From an uncultured Spartobacteria bacterium (GTDB taxonomy: Bacteria; Verrucomicrobiota; Verrucomicrobiia; Chthoniobacterales; Chthoniobacteraceae), in contig CAIRYQ010000123.1 of assembly GCA_903882875.1 (NCBI GenBank), positions 21,963-85,962 of the forward strand: a DNA stretch of 64,000 nucleotides. Direction: 5' to 3'. Positions 38,066 to 45,274 of this stretch are shown in pieces (within the stretch, counting starts at the first letter, position 1; each line of letters opens with the position of its first letter). The notes under the pieces were generated by a model, which was given only the letters and a program-made list of their open reading frames with translations, made no database searches and was not told the origin of the DNA. Made by a program: the position numbers and the translations under genes.

Positions 38066-39397
38066 TCAGACTTCCTCCAGCGCCACCTTCGCGTCGCCGA
38101 AGGTCTTCGGGCGCACGTCCATCTTGTCCATCATGGACATGAAGAGGCGGCACATCTGGCGCTCGGGCTTGTCCTTGTAGTCGAGCACGCGGCCGCCGTG
38201 AATGCGCCCGCCTGCGCCGCCGAGGACGATGATGGGAAGCTGGTCGTTGTCGTGCTTCGCGCCAGCCATCATGCTGGAGCAATGCAGCAGCATCGTGTTG
38301 TCGAGCAACGTGCGCGGACCTTCCTGGATCGCGTCGAGCTTCCGTGTGAGATACGCGAGCTGCTCCAAAAAGAACTGGTTCACCTTTAGGAAATCCTCGC
38401 CGTCGCTGTGCGAGAGCAGGTGGTGGATCATGTAGTCAATCCCGTGCCCGGCCTGCTGCACGCTCGGGAGATTTGGAAAGCGGAGCGCGCTGTGATCGTT
38501 ATTGAGCTTCAGCGTGGTGATGCGCGTGGTGTCCGTCTGGAAGCCGAGCACGAGGATATCAATCATCAGCCGCATGTGCTCGCCGATGTCCTGCGGGATG
38601 CCGTCCGCAGGACGTGCGATGTTTGGTTTTTCCAAAGTAGGCCGCCAGCCTTGCAACTCGCCGCGCTTGCCGGCGTTCTCGATGCGCTTCTCCACGTCGC
38701 GCACGGATTCGAGATACTCGTCGAGCTTGCGCTGGTCGTTCTTGCTGATGCCGAGCCGCAAATCCTGCGCGTCGGCGAGCACGGCATCGAGCACGCTCTT
38801 GTCCGCGGGTGAAGCGTCGTCCTTGAAGAGTCGGTCAAACGCGAGCGCAGGATACAGTTCCAGCGGCGTCGGCGTGGTCGGCGAACTCCACGAGATGTGC
38901 GAGCTGTAGAGCATCGAGTAATTTTTGTGCACCGCCGGATTCGAGCGCTCGCACGCGAGCACGAGGCTCGGCACTTTCGTCGAGTGTCCGTAAGTCTGCG
39001 CGAGCATCTGATCGAAACTCGTGCCCGAGCGAATCTCGCCGCCGCTCGCGATGGGCGCGCCGGAAAGCATGTTGCCCGTCTGCGAACTGTGGATGTTTCC
39101 CTTGCGCGCCTCCGCGTGAAACAGCCCGCGCACGAAGAGCATCTTCTCGCGAAAATCGGCGAGCGGCGCGAGCACACGGCCGAGTTCCATCGCCTTGCCC
39201 TCGCCCTTCGCCCACCATTCCTTCGAGTGAAAACCGTTGCCGGAAAACGTCACGCAGAGACGCACCGGCGCCTCGCTCGCGGGCTTGTTCTTCCGCGGCT
39301 CGTCGCCCCAGACGTTGAACGATTCGAGCCAAGGCAGCGCCATCGAGACGCCGACTCCGCGGAGAAATGCACGGCGAGAAAAGTGATGGGTGTTCAT
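38066..39397 (-). CDS. DUF1552 family Tat-exported protein
   Basis: 443 residues. N-terminal Tat-type signal FSRRAFLRGVGVSMALPWLE. DUF1552 blocks: VRLCVTFSGNGFHSKEWW, GNIHSSQTGNMLSGAPI, YGHSTKVPSLVLACERS, HISWSSPTTPTPLELYPALA, LDEYLESVRDVEKRIE and DNTMLLHCSSMMAGAKHDND. The family is restricted mainly to PVC bacteria and myxobacteria and is nearly always encoded next to a DUF1592 cytochrome. Here it begins 6 bp after that gene's stop. The biochemical role is not established; it is probably the exported partner of the cytochrome. Confidence 0.92.
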   Translation of the reverse strand: MNTHHFSRRAFLRGVGVSMALPWLESFNVWGDEPRKNKPASEAPVRLCVTFSGNGFHSKEWWAKGEGKAMELGRVLAPLADFREKMLFVRGLFHAEARKGNIHSSQTGNMLSGAPIASGGEIRSGTSFDQMLAQTYGHSTKVPSLVLACERSNPAVHKNYSMLYSSHISWSSPTTPTPLELYPALAFDRLFKDDASPADKSVLDAVLADAQDLRLGISKNDQRKLDEYLESVRDVEKRIENAGKRGELQGWRPTLEKPNIARPADGIPQDIGEHMRLMIDILVLGFQTDTTRITTLKLNNDHSALRFPNLPSVQQAGHGIDYMIHHLLSHSDGEDFLKVNQFFLEQLAYLTRKLDAIQEGPRTLLDNTMLLHCSSMMAGAKHDNDQLPIIVLGGAGGRIHGGRVLDYKDKPERQMCRLFMSMMDKMDVRPKTFGDAKVALEEV

Positions 39398-39403
39398 GGA
39401 GGT

Positions 39404-42400
39404 TCAGTTGTTTGCGACGAAGTCCCGCCCGCGCACCTCGCGGAACTGCGGGCTGAGGACGATCAAATCAATCACGGTGCCGACACGGTAGCCGTTTTCG
39501 CGCAGCCGCGCGAGCATCGTGTCGAGCAGCGGCTTGTCGGAAAGCTGCACGCTGCGGCCGAGCGCGTAGCCGAGCAGCTTGCGGCAGAACTGCCGGAGGA
39601 AATCGTCGCGCCGTGTGTTCACGAGATACGAGCGCAGGCCGTCGAGTCCCTCGAAGGCCGTGCCATCCGGCAGCTTCACGTGCGTATCAATCGCAAGTCC
39701 GCCAGCGTCCTTGTTGCGTGCGCGTCCGATGGCATCAAAGCCTTCGAGGGCGAAGCCAAACGGATCAATGCGCTGATGGCATTTCGCGCACTGTGCGTCG
39801 CCGCTGTGGCGCTCGATGAGCTGGCGCTCGGTGAGTCCCTGCGGTGCTTCGTCCGGCAGCACGGGCACGCCCTTCGGCGGACGCGGCAGCTTTTCCCCGA
39901 GCACGACTTCGCTCAGCCAGTTGCCGCGCAGAATCGGACTCGTGCGCGAGGCACCGCTCTGTTTCGCAAGCGTGCTGGCGAATGCGAGGATGCCGCCGCG
40001 TCCGCTCGCGCGGAGTCCGTCCACGCGCTGCCAGCCGTCGGATTTCTGATTTGAAATCCCCGCGCCCAAAGCAATGCCGTAGTGCTTTGCGAGGTCGGCA
40101 TTCACGAAAGTGTGATCGGCATCGAGCAGCGATAGGACTGAGCGATCCTTTTCAAACAAATCCGTGAAGAACTGCACGGCTTCCTCCTGCATCGCGCCAC
40201 GTACCGAGGTGAAAGTCGGGAAGTGCCGCTCGCTCTTTTCATCCAGCGCCGCGACATCGCGCACATGCAGCCACTGGCAGCCGAATTCAGTCGCGAGCCT
40301 GCGCACCTTCGCATCGCGCACCATGCGTCGCGCCTGAGCAGCAAGCGCGTCGGGATCGTGCAGTTTGCCGGATGCGGCGAGCGAGCGCAGTTCGTCATCG
40401 GGCGCGGATGACCAGAGAAAATAGCTCAGTCGCGTCGCCAGCTCCCAGTCATTCACCGGCGCTGCCTTCGGTCCCGGCGCCGCCTTTTCACCGCGGTAGA
40501 GAAACGCCGGTGCGACGAGCACTCGTGCGAGCATCATCCGCACTGCGGCGGCATGCGGCAGTTCCTGCTTGCGCAGCTTTTGGTAAAGCGCGCGCAGTTC
40601 GTTCTTCTCCGCGTCGCTCAAGGACCGCCGCCACGCGCGCCCGGCGAAATCAATCGCGGCCTGCACATGCTTCGGCTCGACTTCGACAAGCCGTTTCCTG
40701 AACGCCTCCGCGGCGCGCGCAATCGGTTCGCGCATCGGCTCGAATGCGGCCGGCTTCGCATCCTGCGTCGCGAACTGCCAGAGCTGCTCGAAGGCGTCCA
40801 CCTGCTTCAGCGCCGACTCGCTCACAAAATGCAGCTCATCCCACATGCGATCCAGCGCGGCAACCTGCGCATCGTCGAGCATCAGCCGCTTCAGTTGCTC
40901 GTCCTCGCGGTAGAAAAGCGTGAGCGTCACGACCTCGTCCACAGGCACGATCTTCGTGTAGCAGAGCGCGACGGGAAACAGCGCGCGGAAATCGTCGAAC
41001 GCCGTTTCAAACCGTCGCCGCACCGCGCAGCCGTCGCGAACGAGAATCGGCGCGCTGTGCGAAGTGCGCAGGTTGTTGTCCGACCACTGGCCCTTCGCCT
41101 GCGCGGATTCGGCGCGGCTTGCGAAAAGGCCGCTCAGCTTTTCCGGCCTGCTCGTGCCCGCCTGAACTTGCAGCGCAGCCTCGGCGTCGCTCGCGGGATC
41201 GAGTTTCGCAGTCACGACAAGCTCCGTGTCCTTGATCTGCGCCGCAGGAATCTTGACCTCGATAATCGTCCCCGACCCCGTGCGCAAGGCGTCCGGCGCT
41301 GCGCCGGGGATGTCGCGCAAAGGCACGTCCTTCGCGCCCTTCGTCACGAGCCGCGCATTTTCCCAAAGCACCGCGCCCTTCGCCCTGCCGTCGCCGGCAT
41401 CGCCTGTCGCGAGGAAGATCGTCACGTCGCCTCCGTCCTTTGGCGCTGCGAGTTTCACACGCAGCTCGTGCTGCGCGGCCAGCGGTGTCACGGGTTCCTG
41501 CCATCCCTTCGGCCCGTTCTCCTTGCCGATGTGGCCCACGCTCGCGAAGCGCCACAGCGATTGCTGCCAGTCCTGGATGAGCCTCGTCACCGCCGCCGCA
41601 TCGGCAGGCGCTGCCGAACGGAATTGCGCGCGAATGATGTCGAGCACGGGGGATGGCGTGCCGTCATTCAGCGCCGCCCAAAGCATCGCCGAGTATTTCG
41701 GATTCAGGTCGTGATCCTTCGCGACAGCGGCGATGGATCTCTTGTCGTCGCGCAGGGCGTCGCGCTCCGCGAGCAATGCCTTCACATATTTTCCCACGGG
41801 CAGTCGTCCACCCGTGTTTGTGTCGAACTTGATGCCCTGCAAATTCACCGCCGTCGCGCCGCCCTGCTCGCTGAACTGCGCGTAGAATCCGCGAATCTTC
41901 GCCAGCGCCTCGTCCGTCCAGTCGCGCTGCGAAGCGCTCGGTGAAAAGCGGATGCCATCCGGCAGCAGCACCGCGTGGTTTGCGATTTCCTTCGCCGCAT
42001 CGAGATACTTCGTCAGCAGCGGTGGCGACATCACCAACGCCGCGCCTGCATTGGTGAATCCTTCGCCTGCCGCGCCATCCGCCGGAAATTCCTTCGCGGG
42101 ATCGAGCGATTCCACGCCGGTGAGATCGCGCAGCGTGTAGGTGTATTCCATGTTCGACAGCCGCCGCAGCACGACGGGGCCGGGGTCGCCCGCGTTGGCG
42201 AGCGCGGCTTCATCGAGCGTCGCCTGCACCCATTGCACGAGGGCGGATTTTTTCTCCGCCGGCAACTGTTTCTCCTTCTTCGGCGGCATCTCGTCGTTCG
42301 TGATCTGCTCGAGCACATGCTCCCACACATCCGGTTGCTTCCTGATTTCCGCGACCGAGACGAACCGCTCCAGATCGAGATCTCCCTTCTGCTTTTCCGT

Positions 42401-42538
42401 CGAATGGCAGGTGATGCAGTATTCCCTCAGGATCGGCCGGGTGGCCTCGTGAAAAGCGCCGTCGTCCGCAGCAAGCCCGATGGCGGTTCCAAAGATGCCG
42501 GTGAACGCCGTGAGGATGCCGGATGCGATGCGGTTCAT
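39404..42538 (-). CDS. DUF1592/PSD-type cytochrome c protein
   Basis: 1044 residues from ATG at 42538 (signal peptide, cleavage near GLAADD). A heme c site C41-ITC-H45 opens the mature protein. The DUF1587 block follows (VVLRRLSNMEYTYTLRDLTG), then regions matching DUF1592 and DUF1595 (LATRLSYFLWSSAPDDELRS), the DUF1588 segment with a second heme-like CAKCHQRIDPFGFALEGFD, and DUF1585 at the end. These multi-domain cytochromes are hallmarks of Planctomycetes and Verrucomicrobia and are thought to act in oxidation of complex carbohydrates. Operon with DUF1552 downstream. Confidence 0.93.
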   Translation of the reverse strand: MNRIASGILTAFTGIFGTAIGLAADDGAFHEATRPILREYCITCHSTEKQKGDLDLERFVSVAEIRKQPDVWEHVLEQITNDEMPPKKEKQLPAEKKSALVQWVQATLDEAALANAGDPGPVVLRRLSNMEYTYTLRDLTGVESLDPAKEFPADGAAGEGFTNAGAALVMSPPLLTKYLDAAKEIANHAVLLPDGIRFSPSASQRDWTDEALAKIRGFYAQFSEQGGATAVNLQGIKFDTNTGGRLPVGKYVKALLAERDALRDDKRSIAAVAKDHDLNPKYSAMLWAALNDGTPSPVLDIIRAQFRSAAPADAAAVTRLIQDWQQSLWRFASVGHIGKENGPKGWQEPVTPLAAQHELRVKLAAPKDGGDVTIFLATGDAGDGRAKGAVLWENARLVTKGAKDVPLRDIPGAAPDALRTGSGTIIEVKIPAAQIKDTELVVTAKLDPASDAEAALQVQAGTSRPEKLSGLFASRAESAQAKGQWSDNNLRTSHSAPILVRDGCAVRRRFETAFDDFRALFPVALCYTKIVPVDEVVTLTLFYREDEQLKRLMLDDAQVAALDRMWDELHFVSESALKQVDAFEQLWQFATQDAKPAAFEPMREPIARAAEAFRKRLVEVEPKHVQAAIDFAGRAWRRSLSDAEKNELRALYQKLRKQELPHAAAVRMMLARVLVAPAFLYRGEKAAPGPKAAPVNDWELATRLSYFLWSSAPDDELRSLAASGKLHDPDALAAQARRMVRDAKVRRLATEFGCQWLHVRDVAALDEKSERHFPTFTSVRGAMQEEAVQFFTDLFEKDRSVLSLLDADHTFVNADLAKHYGIALGAGISNQKSDGWQRVDGLRASGRGGILAFASTLAKQSGASRTSPILRGNWLSEVVLGEKLPRPPKGVPVLPDEAPQGLTERQLIERHSGDAQCAKCHQRIDPFGFALEGFDAIGRARNKDAGGLAIDTHVKLPDGTAFEGLDGLRSYLVNTRRDDFLRQFCRKLLGYALGRSVQLSDKPLLDTMLARLRENGYRVGTVIDLIVLSPQFREVRGRDFVANN

Positions 42539-42755
42539 TTTGAAAATCGGGCGGCAGGCTTGCTCATGCGCAGTGTCCCTTACAACCCGCCATCCGGCCT
42601 TGTCGCAGCCGGGAAAATTCCAGGCTGTCCGCAGCCCGGAGCACCCTTCGCCGACCTTGCCGCGTCGTGGAACTGGAAATGGGTTCGTTTGGCAATAAGT
42701 GGATTTTGGGTTCACCCCCGATCCGAGACCTCCACGGACGGCGGTGCAGCATTAT

Positions 42756-42773
42756 CCCGTGCCTATGCACGGG
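42756..42773. repeat. Short perfect hairpin
   Basis: CCCGTGC (42756-42762), loop CTAT, GCACGGG (42767-42773). No T-run follows on either strand, so it does not look like a terminator. Confidence 0.6.
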
Positions 42774-42814
42774 TACATCTGCCGCTCCAGTTTGGCCTCG
42801 TAGCGCAGGCATTT

Positions 42815-42871
42815 GCCGAGAATCTCGGCCAGCGTTCCCAAGTCTCCCCATCCTCAGCCGAGATTCTCGGC
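42815..42871. repeat. Pair of 15-bp palindromes in inverted copies
   Basis: GCCGAGAATCTCGGC at 42815-42829 and GCCGAGATTCTCGGC at 42857-42871. Each is a palindrome around one base, and the two are exact reverse complements of each other. Flanks (CAGCG, CAGCC/CTGGCG) also partly match. They lie beside the methyltransferase C-terminal remnant. Confidence 0.7.
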
Positions 42872-42907
42872 TGGCGCTTCGGAGCCTGCTGCCTCCCAGC
42901 GCAAATA

Positions 42908-43290
42908 TCAGGCGCTCGCGCGGATGCAGTCTTCGGTGAGGAGACTTTCCGGGTTCGGGAAGCCGGTGGGGATGCCGGGGGCGGTGACGGGTTCGCCGCT
43001 GGCGATGCGGGCGGCGACATCGCGATTCAGGGCGAGGAGTTGGGCGAGGAGGTCGGCCTTGCGGTGAAGCCGTAGGCGGCGAGGACGGCGGCATCGAGGG
43101 CGGCGTGGGCGTCCTTGAGCGGGTTCGCGCCGGGGAGTTCGAGCGTGCGGTAGAGCGCCCTCAGCCCGCCCTTGAGCTTCGGCAACGCCTCCGCACGGAT
43201 GCGCCGCACCTCCCGCCCGGCGGCGGCGACGGCGCTCACCGCTTTCGCCTCGGGGCTCTGCGGCCAGGGGAAGGTGTCGAAGACGGTGCG
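42908..43290 (-). pseudogene. C-terminal remnant of an MmeI-like class I DNA methyltransferase (frameshifted)
   Basis: About 127 codons. From 43290 the minus strand reads RTVFDTFPWPQSPEAKAVS, then GLRALYRTLELPGANPLKDAH and AALDAAVLAAYGF. This is the conserved C-terminal end of large class I SAM-dependent DNA methyltransferases of the MmeI-like/type IIL group. At about 43058-43064 one base is missing. In the next frame it continues KADLLAQLLALNRDVAARI, then SGEPVTAPGIPTGFPNPE and a stop at 42908, also family-like. There is no catalytic domain. The matching N-terminal piece lies at 44543-45150 on the same strand, beyond a two-gene insert. Confidence 0.75.
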
Positions 43291-43291
43291 G

Positions 43292-44113
43292 CTAAGACGT
43301 TGCACCGTTCGGTTGCCATAGATGAGCGAACTGCCCCGCATCTCGCTCGCTCCATCGATAAATCGCGGTGCTGTAGCCTCGCAGAATCGCAATCGTCTGG
43401 TCGCTGACTCGGCGAAAATCTTGCTCATCCTCTTCCTCAAGGGGATCGGGTGTTCGCAGGTCGTTGATTAGGACGACTCGATCTGAGTCAGGACGACTTT
43501 CTCGCAATTCCATCCAAGTAAAAGAGATCAATTTTGCAGTCTGCGGTTTCGGGTCTCCCACAAGCTTGATCAGCCGCTCTCGGCGACGGGGAAGAGGGAT
43601 GACGAAATCGACCGTGTGCTCAACTGTGCGTCCGGGAAGGATCACATTGGGTGTGTAGAGAACGCCCTGTTGATCCAAAAATTCCGCGACCATCTCGAAG
43701 AAATCTACCCAGCGGTGCGGGACCGCGCTCATCCAGAGATCGTTCAGTCGCAAAATAGCGGTCAGCAGAAAATGGATCCGCTGAGGCAAGTTGGCGGCGG
43801 TCGCGATCATCTCGATGCGATCGTTTACAACATGGGCACCACACCCGGCCGTGGCGCGCTGTATCAGGTTTTTTCGGTGATCCGAGTCTTCGATTTTGAC
43901 GCCTAGATCCTTGAGGTTATCGAGTGTGTTACCGTCATCGTGCAAAAGAAACTCACCGCCGCGCGGCTCGACAAAGACCCGAATCCCGTCGTGAAACGCA
44001 TCCAAAAACGGCGTGCTGATCACCTGCCGCCCACCTTGATCCAGAGCAGTCACGCGGTCGCGCAGCCAGTCGGCGTATTCGCGAGCGAAGTTTGAGTGAG
44101 TGGTGACGGGCAT
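43292..44113 (-). CDS. DUF1828/DUF1829 domain protein
   Basis: 273 residues. The N-terminal half (QVISTPFLDAFHDGIRVFVE, FLLHDDGNTLDNLKDLGVKI) matches DUF1828. The C-terminal half (ILPGRTVEHTVDFVIPLPRR, RLIKLVGDPKPQTAKLISFT, RVVLINDLRTPDP) matches DUF1829, where the beta/Asp...Lys pattern recalls a nuclease-like or sensor fold, though no catalytic residue can be named. Its composition is more A/T-rich than the flanks. It starts 4 bp after the DUF6978-like gene and ends 2 bp before methyltransferase C-terminal sequence. Members often occur in mobile or prophage regions; function unknown. Together the pair may be a defence or toxin-antitoxin-like unit. Confidence 0.85.
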   Translation of the reverse strand: MPVTTHSNFAREYADWLRDRVTALDQGGRQVISTPFLDAFHDGIRVFVEPRGGEFLLHDDGNTLDNLKDLGVKIEDSDHRKNLIQRATAGCGAHVVNDRIEMIATAANLPQRIHFLLTAILRLNDLWMSAVPHRWVDFFEMVAEFLDQQGVLYTPNVILPGRTVEHTVDFVIPLPRRRERLIKLVGDPKPQTAKLISFTWMELRESRPDSDRVVLINDLRTPDPLEEEDEQDFRRVSDQTIAILRGYSTAIYRWSERDAGQFAHLWQPNGATS

Positions 44114-44117
44114 ACGA

Positions 44118-44537
44118 TTACAATAGCGCGAGTTCGTAACCTAGCGGAAACCTCGCGTGAATTTCCTCAAGAAATCGTTCGAGAGTTGCCGCTGGATTCG
44201 CAGGATCATGCCAATCGACGGGCTCCGCGAATTCGAGTCCGAATCCTTCGCGATAAACGTGCAGGTGTGGCTGGTTCCGAATTTCGGTTCCATCAGGATT
44301 TGAATGATAAGGATGAGCATCCAGCCGGATGAGTCCGATGTCGCGATCCCTCGTCCGCAGGTGCATGCGAATTTCGTAGGGATTTCGCTTCATCGACAGT
44401 TTGAACTGAATTCTCTTATCTTCCACAGCAACAAACGTCTCGGTCTGGGCCGTGTTGTTCAGCCAAACGAAAACCTCTTGCAGCGCGGCCTCTTTAAGCA
44501 ACGCGATGAGGCGGTCAGCTTGGAGTTGAGTGAGCAT
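44118..44537 (-). CDS. Small DUF6978-like protein, partner of the DUF1828/1829 gene
   Basis: 139 residues. N-terminal helical part MLTQLQADRLIALLKEA, then a beta-rich core (ETFVAVEDKRIQFKLSMKR, IRMHLRTRDRDIGLIRLDAH) and a histidine-bearing loop NQPHLHVYREGFGLEFAEPV. The arrangement resembles the DUF6978 family; that name is from memory and is uncertain. It is 4 bp upstream of the DUF1828/1829 gene on the same strand and of similar, A/T-richer composition, so the pair was probably gained together. A perfect 9-bp inverted repeat lies 20 bp upstream of its start. Confidence 0.75.
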   Translation of the reverse strand: MLTQLQADRLIALLKEAALQEVFVWLNNTAQTETFVAVEDKRIQFKLSMKRNPYEIRMHLRTRDRDIGLIRLDAHPYHSNPDGTEIRNQPHLHVYREGFGLEFAEPVDWHDPANPAATLERFLEEIHARFPLGYELALL

Positions 44538-44542
44538 GATCC

Positions 44543-45150
44543 TTACGACAGCCCACTTTCTGCCATGTGTGGCAGAAACAAGTCGAGATTATCAGTCGTC
44601 TGCTCGGAGCGCTTGCGGAATTTGCGGAAGCACGTCGCGAGGCAGTCGGCGGCCTCGCGGGTGACGGCGACGCGGTCGTTGTCGAAGACGGGCTTGGGCT
44701 GGCCGGGGAAGAGGAAATTCAGCGGGCCGTAGTGCTCGGCGAGGGTGTCGAGCTTCGCGATGCCGACGGGGGAGTCCATCTGCGTCTCGAAGTCATAGAC
44801 GTGGAATTCGTCGAAGTTGCAGAGGATGACGTAGCGCGGGCGTCCGGGGACAAGGCGCGTCCAGTAGTCAAAGGCCTGGCGGTAGTGCTTCGAGAGCACC
44901 GCGCCGCGCTTTTTCATTTCGATGAGGACGACGGGCTTCCAGACGTAGTCGGCAAAGCTGGTGCCGCCGCCGTCCTCGGTGGCCTTGCGCACGCGGAACT
45001 CGGGCTCGCCGCCGACATCGAGCGAGCCCGCGTGGCCGAAGGCGATGAAGAGGCGGTCGAGGAATATCTGCGCCTGGCCTTTCTCATCGCCGGTGATGTG
45101 CGTCTTTGCCCATGCGGTGAAGGCGGCGAGTTTTTTCCGTGGGGACCATG
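44543..45150 (-). pseudogene. N-terminal remnant of an MmeI-like class I DNA methyltransferase (frameshifted start)
   Basis: About 200 codons. The sequence FTAWAKTHITGDEKGQAQIF, LDRLFIAFGHAG, TSFADYVWKPVVLIEMKKRG, HYRQAFDYWTRLVPGRPRY, VILCNFDEFHVYDFETQMDS and DRVAVTREAADCLATCFRK is the conserved N-terminal domain of class I SAM-dependent DNA methyltransferases of the MmeI-like group, ending before any methylase motif. The ATG at 45150 reads MVPTEK, but the run of six A (45132-45137 on the complementary strand) puts it one base out of frame. With five A it would continue EKLAAFTAW. After residue about 185 the homology stops and a short unrelated tail ends at 44543. Confidence 0.75.
44557..44578. 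promoter_or_regulatory. Perfect 9-bp inverted repeat at the upstream edge of the two-gene insert
   Basis: TTTCTGCCA (44557-44565), loop TGTG, TGGCAGAAA (44570-44578). On the minus strand it is 20 bp upstream of the DUF6978-like start. It could be an operator for the bicistronic pair, or mark the recombination junction with the methyltransferase fragment. Confidence 0.55.
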
Positions 45151-45274
45151 GCGGATTCCTACCGGAAGGACCGGCGCGGCGGCAATGGCGGAGCGCGCGC
45201 ATTTTTTCGTCAGTATGGGCTCAAAAATGCCGCAGGCAGGTGCGGGCTTCCACCTTCAGCCAGTCGCCCAAGCA

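Larger units (their letters stand above)
42539..42907. other. Gene-free interval with mobile-element debris and palindromes
   Basis: No intact gene. Three parts are visible. About 42600-42710 has low-complexity sequence. A hairpin CCCGTGC-CTAT-GCACGGG occurs at 42756-42773. Two 15-bp palindromes, mutual reverse complements, lie at 42815-42829 and 42857-42871. On the minus strand (about 42750-42850) an open frame reads WGDLGTLAEILGKCLRYEAK then LERQMYPC and a stop. This resembles the end of small mobile-element-associated proteins with a RYEA-x-LERQ-x-YRA motif; it looks like a decayed remnant. Confidence 0.45.

Noticed and set aside
44118..44537. DUF6978-like/DUF1828-1829 pair as a proven toxin-antitoxin system
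   Set aside because: Bicistronic layout and an upstream inverted repeat fit, but no toxin or antitoxin fold could be identified, so the claim is kept as a possibility only.
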